Source of the DNA: Rhynochetos jubatus
Lineage: Eukaryota > Chordata > Aves > Eurypygiformes > Rhynochetidae
Assembly (NCBI GenBank): GCA_027574665.1
Contig: CM050652.1
Coordinates: forward strand, 34,305,631-34,369,630
DNA: 64,000 nt
Direction: 5' to 3'
Positions 11,585-22,496 of the stretch are shown here, in pieces. The translations under genes and the position numbers were made by a program. A model generated the notes under the pieces. It did no database searches. It saw only the letters and a list, made by a program, of their open reading frames with translations, and had not been told where the DNA came from. Positions within the stretch are counted from its first letter, which is position 1; each line of letters opens with the position of its first letter.

Positions 11585-12329
11585 TCCATGCTCTTAAAAA
11601 TCTTCAGCAGTTTGTACTCAAAAATATAATTATTATCTATAGGTGGTTTTGTATATGTACCTGTAAGTACACTACATTGTCCATGTAGTATGGAATTTAG
11701 AGCAGTGCTCTAAAATATTTTTGTGGGAAATTCTCTAACTTTAAATGATGTGTTATAATATTTTCAGATTTCTCACATGACAGCTTTATGTCATATAATG
11801 CATAGATTAGAAGTAAAATGTGTGGTATGGAAAGAATTCAAGAAAATATTTTTAACTTATGATAGCTTAGAGAAGATGCTACACTGGAAATTTTATTTAT
11901 ACTATTCTGTAAAATGAAGAAAAATTCTTAATCATATATCAATATGCAGATTTTTTTTTTTTCCTATAAGTAAGAAATTCTATATCTAAACTCTACTGGT
12001 TCTAAAAAAAATAGAATAAATCCTTGGGAGTGGGAATTTTTAATTTTTTAAATGAAATAAATGTTTACAGTATTCTATATAGACTCTACTGTTAGAAAAA
12101 TCTGTTAGACTCTGCATACATTTCACTCAGGATGCTGATGTTGAGGGTGCTGACAGCTTTTCTGTTTCCTGTAAAATACTTTGTGGCCAGCCCTGCGCAC
12201 TTAACTTGTGCATGGACAGCATGAACTTCTGAAAGTTCAGCCTAAGTAACATTTCATAATATAGAGAAATAAATGAGAAAACAATGCCTCTGCAGGAATA
12301 CAATGTACTACCTGATACTATATTACTAT
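11585..12329. other. Unique AT-rich DNA beside the CR1 pieces
   Basis: A poly-T run lies at 11951-11962. At about 12125-12240 the sequence is a little richer in G+C, but I could not align it with CR1. Confidence 0.45.
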
Positions 12330-12331
12330 AG

Positions 12332-12410
12332 AACACCCCCAGGTCCTTTTTCACTGGGCAGTTTTCCAGTCACTGTGATGTTGCAGGGGGGTTGTTGTGA
12401 CCCAACTTTG
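12332..12410 (-). mobile_element. CR1 LINE fragment (ORF2, minus strand)
   Basis: On the minus strand the sequence reads LGHNNP, a short divergent stretch with one stop, then LENCPVKKDLGVF. This is the CR1 reverse-transcriptase ORF2 segment between the catalytic core and the C-terminal thumb region (family pattern LGHNNP...CPAEKDLGV). The piece is about 80 bp and no longer codes. It lies 80 bp from a CR1 piece in the opposite orientation that represents the part of ORF2 slightly further downstream. Confidence 0.82.
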
Positions 12411-12490
12411 TTTTTTTTTAATTTGACAAACTATTAACTGCATTTTAATGAGGCCTATGTAGTCAAGTCAATCTTAAAGAAATTTTGCAT

Positions 12491-12768
12491 AGGTGCTGGA
12501 GCATGTCCGGAAAAGGGCAGTGAAGCTGGTGAAAAGTCTGGAGCACAAGTGCTGTGAGGAGCAGCTGAGGGAACTGGTGCTGTTTAACCTGGAGAAGAGG
12601 AGGCTCAGGGGAGACCTTATTGCTCTCTACAACTTCCTGAAAGGAGGTTGCAGAGAGGTGAGTCTCAGTCACTTCTCCCAGGTGACAAACAGTAGGACAA
12701 AAGGAAACAGCTTCAAGTTACACCAGGGGAGGTTTAGATTGGATATTAAGACAGATTTCTGTACTGTA
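12491..12768 (+). mobile_element. CR1 LINE fragment (ORF2 C-terminal region)
   Basis: The plus strand is open across this piece and reads [18 protein letters not shown], then [29 protein letters not shown] and FRLDIK, all hallmarks of the CR1 ORF2 C-terminus. Similarity stops at about 12768, before the usual VVRHWNRLP region and the 3' UTR. A 3'-incomplete copy is unusual, because CR1 copies are normally truncated at the 5' end, so a later deletion or rearrangement is likely. The 98-codon frame here is a relic, not a host gene. Confidence 0.93.
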
Positions 12769-12769
12769 A

Positions 12770-14870
12770 TAAAAGACAAACCCGAGTAACCCACCTTAGC
12801 ACAGCTTTCTACTTTCAAATTATTGTCCCATTTAATGGGAAAGTAACTGCTTGTATCTGATGTGTTGCTTCCAGAGATTGTCTGATCTGAAGGCATACAG
12901 TATGTGATCCAAGTACACTGCTGACTTACATTCACTGTAACTCAATTAGGTTCAGCTGTATCACATAAAATTTTATCTTCTGTGGTTTTGTGCAGATGTA
13001 TTGTTTCATGTATTTTCAGAGCATCCTACTGCATGTTAAACTAGTATCAGCTGAAGTTAAGCTTTTGAGAATGACTACTGATACATCACAGGGATACTAA
13101 GTTTTCTGTGCACTGTACTGAATGTCCACAAACAATAAATTTGTTAAATCCAATAGGTCAAACATACAAAGCAAAGTAACCTGTGTGGAATTTGAAATTC
13201 TAGATCTGCTGTCTTATAAACACTGTAAAATGGTGTTAAAATACTCCACTGCGTTACTCTAGCTCATACCACAAAGACCACAATAAGAACTTACTAAATT
13301 GTCAGAGCAGTAACAGTATTTGTGGCCTTGTTACTAAAGAAAGTACTAAAAGCTCTAGCCTTCGTGTAACAAAGACATTTGTGAGCTAAATTAATTCTCA
13401 TAGAGTTTGAAATACATGCTTCAGCACATCTGATCACATCAGCTATTCTGAAGCTTGTTATCCTTTCCAAACTATTGCTAGTTACTTTGAACATTATATA
13501 AGACAAGTGATCTGCAAATCACATGGTAGCCATAAATATATATTTTTCATCACATAGTCCATATCCAATATATATGCAGACAAATGTATGTATATCCACA
13601 TACATATATTCAGTGTATTTTCAGTGCGTGTATGTGTGTATTATTCAACACAGCTTCATTTTTATATACTTTAACTCTTCAAGATTCCCTGCAAAACAGA
13701 GTTCTTAGTTTATTATTGTTATTTCCTCTGACAATTTGGCATGAAGCGGAATTTATTTTCACACTGTGTGTGTGACTAATGATGCAATTCTGTTTCTTAT
13801 TAGTCTTGTAGACGACAAATATATATTTTAATTTTGTCTGTTGTAGATTTTCCGTAAAGGCAAAAAGCTACATTTTAACTTAAGAGTTCTGCTGTAACTC
13901 TCCTATTTCTGTTATATGGGCATGCAGAATTTGAAGAGGACAGTTATTCAGGTTTGGTTTATCATGGTAGTATTCGAAATTTGTTAGTTGCAATGAATCT
14001 GATGAAAAATGACATACATATGAGTTGTACATATATAAGGACAATTCACAATGTCTGCCTCAAGCACCCAGTATGTATGCTTACGTTTGGAAGATACGGT
14101 CCTCAGCAGTAAAATTCATTTCATAAAAAAACTCACAGCTGCCAAACATACATGGAGTTGACTCTTCCTTTTGGTGCACTGAGTTTTTGGGGCATCTCTG
14201 AGGTCTGGATTCCTCACAGAGTGCTCAACGCAGGTATTGTCTATGGCTACGTTTCATGTTTCTCATGTTCTTTTTTATCACACCAAAAGCTTGCACAGCT
14301 GCAGGGTTCTCAAAAAAATTGGGAAAGTCTTAACAATGTAAAACTGAAAGTTTCCTGACATATCTGAATATAGCGTACCATTAAAGAAAAAATCTTTTGA
14401 CTTTTGGGAAGGAGTATGGCAACTACCCCATGTATGTCACTGAATCTCTCTTCTTTTTTAGAGTCAGATATTTCATTTGAACCACCACTGCTTACAAATG
14501 GATCAGATGTGCAAAACAAAACAGACTTTAAAACAGATTTTAAAAAGGGGATCTATATGGTTTCCTGACTTTCTCTGTACACCCATGTTTCTTGGGTAAA
14601 AAATGGAATTACGGCCTGTGGATGAACGAGTTGGGAGACACATTATTCCTTGAGAAAATTAAGTCAGTGAGGGATGACTGAGGTCTTTTAGGACATATGG
14701 TATTTGGGAACTTGCTTGTTCAAACCATACTGAGATATTTAATGTAAAAGAAAGAATGTAAAAACAAACCTATGTGATTGCCACTGTTTCTGACACCAAG
14801 TTTCTCATCTAGCTTGAACTACAGCATTATTCCATTAAAGCTGCTTTTCTTACTTCTTCTCTTTCTCTTG
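12770..14870. other. Unique AT-rich non-coding DNA
   Basis: No recognisable repeat family. TATG/CATA-rich sequence lies at about 13535-13640. Short frames on both strands lack motifs. Confidence 0.5.
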
Positions 14871-14877
14871 TGGTTTG

Positions 14878-14890
14878 TTTTTTTTTTTTT
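14878..14890. repeat. Poly-T tract
   Basis: Thirteen consecutive T inside a wider pyrimidine-rich stretch at about 14840-14900. Confidence 0.9.
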
Positions 14891-17800
14891 ATTCTACACT
14901 TTTTACATGCCTAATTCCTCTGTCCCCACCAGTTCAACAACAGGACACTGTGCTCACCACAGAAGCCAAGGCCTCAGCCAGGTACCACTTCCACTGGCCT
15001 CCCAATACAGCAGTGTCACCTGACCTCCATGGGAGAAAAATATCCCCCCACTTCTATTCATGTAAGTAACCAATTTGTATTTAAATATAGAAAGCTTCAG
15101 TGGAGATGTTTGCATGAAAGTACAAATACAATTTTCAAGAGTGGTCTGGAAAAAGTATTATGTGGGGACAACAGGGAGCTAAAATTTTTTTCAAACTAAA
15201 CTGACATTTGCCCTTGTATGCTTCTCTGAAAAAGATACAACAAACAATTCAGTGTGCACTCTCTCAGTGCAACTGCTGTGAAGGCATATGAGGAGCTGAC
15301 AGACATTGCTTGACTAAGGTGAATAGAAACATCTATGAGAGATATTCTGTGAACAGTTATTAAGTTCAGAAAGCTGTGCAAAACATGTTATATGTTTTGT
15401 TTGCCATTATATTAATTTATAATTTAGTATTCAATTTTTTTCAAATCCCAACTTGCAGATTTAAGTCTCTTTATTTTACAAATTATATATAAATATGTAT
15501 ATGTGACTTCATTTTTGTGTATGATGTAGAGTCCAATTAAGTTTTCCTGTTTTCTTTATGTTCTGTATGGAAATGTTTGATCAGAATCTAAGTGAATAAT
15601 CTTTAGGAAGTACAAAAGATGTCTGACATCTTTAAAAATTAATCTGTCACTGGCTAGTAATCAAAGCCTTAGTCTATTTAATCACAGGCTTCTGTTTTAT
15701 GCAAAGCTTTTTATTATTTGCATGTACTAGTTAAACATGTGTATTCTTGTATGCCATATGTTTTCCATCTCCTGTTCCTCATCCCTCCAAAGCCTAATAT
15801 TTCTAAATTAACTACAAGGAAAAAAGTAGTAGGAAATTGTTATGAGGTAGATTGCAACATGGCTTTCTTTTGTGAGAGCCCTATTAGACTGCATCAGATT
15901 ACGTATATTTGATCTGCACTATTTCTCCTTGCAGATGGGCTCAAGTCACTTAAATATCATTTAACAAGTGCACCTTCTGTTTGGCTTGAATGGTTAGATC
16001 ATTTAGTCCACATTCTGCACAGTGGACTTTCATGTCTTGCACATCTCTGTAACTGTACTAGCACAGGGCAAAGTCTACAGAGCATAGTAATGAACATATG
16101 ATTATAGGGATGATTTAGATTTCACTTCCATTTGTTGAAGTGTGTTTTAGAATAGAAACGAGGAGGAGCAGATTCAAAAGAAGGACTACTTTTACAGTAT
16201 GGTATTCAAAACAAGGGACTGAATGAACTTGGCTACTTCAGCAAACTACAAGGAAGGCTTATCATTTATTAATAAATCAGCCACATAAACATGAGGCAGT
16301 GGAAAGAATTAGTTAAACTAAATGACAGTAGTAGCACAAGAGTAGATGAAAACAAACCATCAATGAGTAAACAGAGGTTGAAAGTCATAACGACAATACA
16401 GACCAATAAGATCATGAACCAGTAGTCTGAATTGGAAACAGAACATGTTTATGTGCTTTGAAGACAGCATTTCTTCAGTGCTTGAAAAATGTTACATGAG
16501 GTGGACCCCAGAAGTTGACCTGAAAACCATGAGATTGTGTCTTGGTCAAGGCTACAAAGAACGGGCAAGTCCTGCAAAACCCATATACATTTTTATTTGT
16601 GTTGTTTTATAAACACAAGGTTTTAAGAGTTTCCATTACATAAGACGGTGAACAGTTTTCACTGTTTAAGCCTCAAGTCTCACTGTATTTATGCTGTTCC
16701 ATAGTTTTCTAGCAATTTTTCCTCTGTAATATTTTTTTCAGCATATGTAATATGCACCTAACCAGAAAATAAAATGGGACTCACTACATTCTGAAAGAAT
16801 CCTGAAGGCAATTTTCTGCTTTAAATCATTGAAGTTGATACAAATTTTTGTATCAAGTCTTAAAAATAGTGTTAAAATTAGTAGTTGTTATAAGATAGAC
16901 TGTATCAGAATGCTGAACATTGAAACCTATTACCACAACATTCATGGCAGTTCTTTAAATTCACTTCATCATATTAACAAGGTCAGACCGAATCATCTAA
17001 ATCACTGCCTTTAGGAGAAAAACATTTCCTCATCACATATGTAGTTTTTAACATACCATAAACTGCTACCACTTCTTTAAAAATATCACGTAACATTAGC
17101 TGAAAAAAGGAAATTAAAGTGCTTATTTGAAAAATGTCTTTATTTATAGAGTTCATATTTTTAATTTTTAGGAATGTATGTTAAATAATCACTGAAAACA
17201 TGCCTCTGAAGCTGATCTACACCAAATGATGACCTAGTTTTTCTATTGAGAATAATATTATTACATCAAATTATATAAATATTAATCCAAAAAAGTCTGA
17301 TTTCAAAATTCATTTTCTGAACAGTATCCAACTAAGGATGACATACACACAGCATAATGAAATAACATCTAATCAATACAAATCAAGTATATATAGGTTA
17401 ACAGGAAATATGACAGAAAAGTTGTTTTAAAAGCAGATTAACTTGATGGAAATGCTTTATTGGCTTCCACATAAATATAATGCAGGGCCATTAGACCATC
17501 TTATTAGAGATATAAAAGCAATGCATCTAAAGTAATATGGACTGAGCTAGTTTGGTTTTCAACTTCATGGGTTTTCTGTACAACTGCAGTCAAATCTGAT
17601 AAAAAAAAAATCTGTGCTGAGGTTAACCAGAAAATCTAAACCTCATTCTAAATTCTATTATTCAGTCCAAGAAACTGCTGAATGTGATGTGTCTAATATT
17701 GTTAGTTCTACCATATAGTGAAATACACAAATGCAAATGAACTGACTATTCATGAATTGCAAAACAGCTAGTAATGTATTGCTAAGGGGATGTTTTCCTC

Positions 17801-18180
17801 CTTATGCTTCCTATGAGAATCTCATTCCTTGGAATGCCATTCAGAGTATATGATATTTACATATCAATCTTACCTTGAAAAAGAGGTCTTTAAACACTCA
17901 ATCCTGGAGGTACTCATATGCACAGTATTTGTAGACTTTTTCTTAAAGCTTTTTAGCCTCCTAACCACCAGTGCATCAAAGTAACTGACAGTGCTGTAAA
18001 ACAAAAAACTCTGATGGTAGCATTTTTTTATTGGAATATCAAGGGACTAGGAGATTAAATGCACTTCCAAAGCCACACAGTAAGTCTTTTACTCTTTAGG
18101 GGATTTTGGCAGGATTCTGCTTCCCTGAAAGCCATTGTGCCATCAAGTTAAATATTAGACATAGCTACACAGTCTTTGGG
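14891..18180. other. Unique non-coding DNA
   Basis: A short G+C-richer patch at about 14925-15060 (two overlapping plus-strand frames of 64 and 81 codons) matches nothing I recognise. The rest is AT-rich without features. Confidence 0.45.
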
Positions 18181-18181
18181 G

Positions 18182-18194
18182 AAAAAAAAAAAAA
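18182..18194. repeat. Poly-A tract
   Basis: Thirteen consecutive A. Confidence 0.9.
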
Positions 18195-18349
18195 GGAAGA
18201 AAGTGTGGGCATATAGCTACAATTTACAGTATCTGGATACCATCAAGACAGTACAGACTTCAAGTAATTCTGTTTTATCATGGAAAGGCTATGTGCAGTT
18301 TTGGAGGGATCCTATGGTCAAGTGTTCAGTCACGACAGTTTCTGAGATT

Positions 18350-18580
18350 GGTACCTGCTGAGCCCAAAAAGCTGCTGGAGCCACAGCCAGCCCCTGACCC
18401 TTCTGGTACAGCAGTGGCTAGCAAGCCCTGTGCCCTGGGTGCATGCCACACCCTCAGCCCAGCAGCCTGACTCCTTCTCTCTTCTCCAGTCTGACTTTCT
18501 GTCCATTCCTGCTCCCATCACCTCAGTGTGCACAGGACAGGCCACCTCAGAAGAGGGTGCACAGCCATTATTCAGAGGTC
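18350..18580. other. G+C-richer block of unknown origin
   Basis: This block is clearly richer in G+C than its surroundings, with sharp edges, and is open on both strands (plus 18430-18618, minus 18330-18545). Words such as CAGCCCAGCAGCCTG and CTCCTTCTCTCTTCTCCAG recur. It may be an old retroposed or retroelement piece, or a conserved non-coding block. No protein motif is seen. Confidence 0.35.
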
Positions 18581-18619
18581 AGTCAAAACTGAACAAAAAA
18601 TTACAGGATTCAGTTTAAT

Positions 18620-19600
18620 ATTCTGGGTTACATAGGTGCTCATTCACCCTGTTTAAAGTGCCTACAAGGACAGCATAGCTTTAGATACCTACACATCATT
18701 TCTGCATCAAAGCACTCCCCTTGGGCAGCGCTCAAAAGGAAAAAAAAGTATTTCTTGTTTATTCTCACTCTGTGTCTCTCAGGAGTTTTTTACTTGTCAA
18801 AAGGTTTTACTTTTCTTTTTATATCTTCTGCTGACTAGCACTCTACACTCTTCTTCCTTGCTTTTGTCTTCTCTCCTCTTCTAACTCCCCAAAAGCTGTA
18901 CTTTACCACTGTCATAATTTCAAAACCCTTCTGCAGCTTAAAAACACTGTCAGAGTTTTAGACTTTGGCACTGCTGTGGTAATGCTGCTGAACTCTTCTA
19001 GATGTTTAAAAGGAAATAAATATTTACAGCTTGGAAAAAATAAGTTTTCAAAGGTGTCTCATTAAAAAAGATATGGAAGTCTTTGAGTAACAAAGAAAGA
19101 ATGTTAAATAAGTAGTTAAGAAAGAAAAAAGCAACAAAATATTTCAAAATGTTTGCTTCAGAAATGAAAACATCACCTGTGAAAGATCTCTTCAAGGTCT
19201 GATGTCAACCAAATATGGACTAAGTACTGTAGTGTTTGCTAAGATTAAGTGACCTTAAAGAAATTCTATGGTTCATAGCCCACTACAATTTTGACCTAGA
19301 CAGACAGTGATTCTTTTTAAGTTTCTCATTTGGAGCCTAACTTACTAAAGACAGGTAGAAGTGAACCCCAGACACGTTAATATTCTACGTTTATTTAACT
19401 TTGATAAAGCGGTTTTCTCTCAATATCTATTTTAAAGTTGCTGTGAGTTTATATACATGCTTGAATTGGTGTGCTGTACCAAGTCAATGTACAACAGCTA
19501 AGGTGGACTAATTAGTGGGATACACACTCTTACCCAGTGGAAAATAAAATCCTGAAGAGAAAGATATTTTGTAGTGGATACCTATCCTCTTATCCCCTAC
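18620..19600. other. Unique non-coding DNA
   Basis: No features are recognised. A pyrimidine-rich stretch lies at about 18750-18890. Confidence 0.5.
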
Positions 19601-19656
19601 AAGTTATATCATTTATTTTAACAACCCTAAGTTATATCATTTATTTTAACAACCCT
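19601..19656. repeat. Perfect 28-bp tandem duplication
   Basis: Bases 19601-19628 and 19629-19656 are identical and directly adjacent. The complete identity suggests a recent event, likely replication slippage or patch repair. Confidence 0.95.
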
Positions 19657-19678
19657 AACTTTTCAAGTTGTACAACTG

Positions 19679-19691
19679 TTTTTTTTTTTTT
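19679..19691. repeat. Poly-T tract
   Basis: Thirteen consecutive T. Confidence 0.9.
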
Positions 19692-20863
19692 ACCATATCT
19701 CCACCTTTAAGACTGATTTCCTGTAAAAAAACACAGACAAGGAAAACTCAATCCTTGTTATTTCTTCCATATTATACTCTTCATTCCTACATTCATTCCT
19801 CTACGTCACTGCTAACAGGAGTGAGGTCTACTTCTGTCATTCAGAACTGAACAATGTCAGCTGGAACCTCCTATTCTAATACTTCTTCTTTGAAGGCACA
19901 TTGCAACTATGGATGTAGATACTTGTTTCTTGAGGGAAATGCTTATTTTCCCTCACATTTTAAAACAGGTGATTAGACATCAATAAGACTGATGTCAATG
20001 GCAGAATAAAGAAACAGAAAGAAGGTCAAGAAATTTTAAATAGAGTCTTCCAAAAAAGCATACATAAAAGGCACAATAGCTGTCAGTGGCCAGCACACGT
20101 AAACACATTTGTGAATACCTCACCGTTAGTCTAATGGAAGTATGTGTTGCTCTCATCGCTGAGACAAGGCTGGGTGCTCTGACAGGGCATATTTGAACCA
20201 CAGAATAAATAATAGAATCCCAATACTTTAATAAATGTATAATAAGTGAACTAACACTGCAATCATACATTTTCAGAGTTCCCAGGTTCTACAGGAACCA
20301 CTTTCTGGAAACGTTTTTTGTTCTAAAGGAAGAAAACTTAATGTCTAAGTGTGTGTTTCACTGTGAATCTTGTATTAATATTTAATTTTTTTTTTCTCAC
20401 ACATAATTTTTTTCTGCATATTATCTTTGAAGGCTGTTTACCTGTGATAAGTATAAATTCAGAACAAAAAAGTGTTTACTGATGATAACTATTTGGTGTA
20501 CTTCACACATAGTGTTAAAAAGGGAGAAGAGATCTTTATTAAATAGTCTTGGATCTTTTCCCAGTGATACTTCATGCTGCAGCCCAACACATCGGCATTA
20601 GACCATTATATCATGGGTAAGAAATGAGAATATTTTAGGTCTGTTGAACATTGTGAATGTTTCACAGCTGATCAGATTAAACTGCTGAAATGCAGGTGTT
20701 TTTGTATGCTGAGAGAATCCAGTTTAGTTTAGTGGCTCTCAAATTATTACTTTCACCTCTGCAGAATGCTCATCTAGTGAATAAAATAAAGCCCACCAGC
20801 TAACACATGCCCCTCTAATATGTGGTATAATGAAGTTTATGCTTCTTTGTTTATTAAACAATG
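19692..20863. other. Unique non-coding DNA
   Basis: No repeat family or gene recognised; the 91-codon minus-strand frame at 19995-20270 has no motif. Confidence 0.5.
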
Positions 20864-20892
20864 CTTTTTTTTTTCTTTTTTTTTTTTTTTTT
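20864..20892. repeat. Poly-T tract
   Basis: T10, C, then T18. It could be the reverse complement of an old poly-A tail, but no retroposed body is visible to its left. Confidence 0.9.
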
Positions 20893-22414
20893 AAGGAAAC
20901 CATGTCTGAAATAGCTTGGGTAGGCAGCTTTTTAATTAGGAGACTCCCATACTACACATACAAAGAAAATGTGTAACTAGTAGTAATAGTGATTGTGTGG
21001 AAGTAAGGAATACATTTAAGGAATAAGCTGAGTAAACCAGCATAAATTTTTCACAGTCAGTTCACAGAACTATCAGTAAAGAAGTAAAACTCTTTGAAGT
21101 GAATATAAATCTCTAAGAAAACAAACCACAGAGAAACCTGCTCTCTTAGGTTTCATTTTTTAGAGACAGTCCTATGGTGCTGACTTAATGGTCAGTAGTA
21201 TGACAGAATAAAACTTCCTTTTTGATCTGGTACTTTCAGATGTTAGGATAGCTTTTCATAGTCTGACACACAGAAATAATTGAAATAGTTCTAAAAGTGG
21301 AGTAGTTTTGGTCTCCATCGTAATATCATCTTCTTCTGGAAGAAGATTCTGTGGTCATAAATCTAAGACCAAAAGAGTCAGAAAAGAAAACTAGTGAAAC
21401 TGATTCTTGAAGGAAAACAACAAAGTTTCCAAATCCTATTATTGGGAATGTGTAAATATTTTGAATTATTACTGGGTGGTGAAAAAATAGCGACCACAAA
21501 AAATACATTCCTTGGAAAGGAAACTTTGCTTCCACTGTTCATAATTACTTGTTTTACCCACCATCCAGAATCAGACTTCTTTTCTGTTTGCTTTCTCAGT
21601 ACTTTGAATCTTGCATTTTCAGCCTCCCAGAAAGCAAGCACTATTTCTGAACCTGTGAGTGTCTGTAGTTAAGCATTCAACTGGCCTTCAGGACAAGAAA
21701 GTAGAAAGCTGGTCAGAAGATTCAGTGGGTAGAAGTGCTGTGATTGTCAGTGTTGGTTTTAGGTCATTCTGGATTTAGGCAGCCTTGTAGCTGCTTGTTT
21801 TCTCTTACCAGCCAACTCCCAGCGATTTCTGCATTGCAAAAAGGATTTTGGAGAGTTAATTTTTTTTTTTTTTTCTGAAATTTACCTTTTGAGGTGGATA
21901 ACAACTGGTTTCAGATTAAAAAACATTTGACTTAAAAATATTTGTATTCTCCTCATTGTGCCATTACTTCCATTCATATACCTGAAGAATGTGTATCTCT
22001 AAACTTTACACACTTAAGCATATTAACAACTCTGTAACACATATTTGTAAAACATTATTATTTTTTAGTATAAAGATGGCAGGACAAGAATGTATAGTGT
22101 ATAAGTAACACTAAAAGTCAAAGAAACAAAGGCTACTTCACCCATTTTCCAATCAGTGAGAGCAAAGACAACATTATCACAAAGGTTTCCTTTTGTGAGT
22201 TTGTATATTTCTGTTTACACTTATATTTTTGCAATCATTAAAATACATATACATTAATGTTTTGCTGAAAAAGCAGGTTAACATTACTGGTCTGAAAGAC
22301 AGGTAAGCAGATATAGAAGACCATTTATTTTTAAAAATTATGAGATACTCTGTAAGGGTAAAAAACTTTGTGCATTCGTTCAGATGTCCTTTTCAGTAGT
22401 ATTACTTCAGGTGT
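20893..22414. other. Unique non-coding DNA
   Basis: AT-rich. A 9-bp palindrome with a 2-nt centre lies at 21328-21347 (ATCTTCTTC and its complement), and T15 lies at 21860-21874. Overlapping short frames at 21326-21672 on both strands have no motif. Confidence 0.45.
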
Positions 22415-22496
22415 TATAAAAACTCATAAAAATTCATAATGGATCAACACCTTTACTGTGATTCATTCAAGGTGTGTTACTTAATGAGTTTTTATA
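22415..22496. repeat. Nested inverted repeat (82-nt fold-back)
   Basis: An outer perfect 13-bp pair (22415-22427 with 22484-22496) encloses an inner 7-bp pair ACACCTT / AAGGTGT. The spacer of the outer pair is 56 nt. It could be a short transposon relic or chance. Confidence 0.6.

Noticed and set aside
12127..12330. Possible continuation of the minus-strand CR1 ORF2 piece
   Set aside because: Beyond KKDLGVF the frame no longer follows CR1; the sequence is unrelated as far as I can see.
21328..21349. TTCTTCTGGAAGAAGATTC, resembling a heat-shock element
   Set aside because: The units are not in the required alternating 5-bp register beyond two; more likely a simple palindrome.
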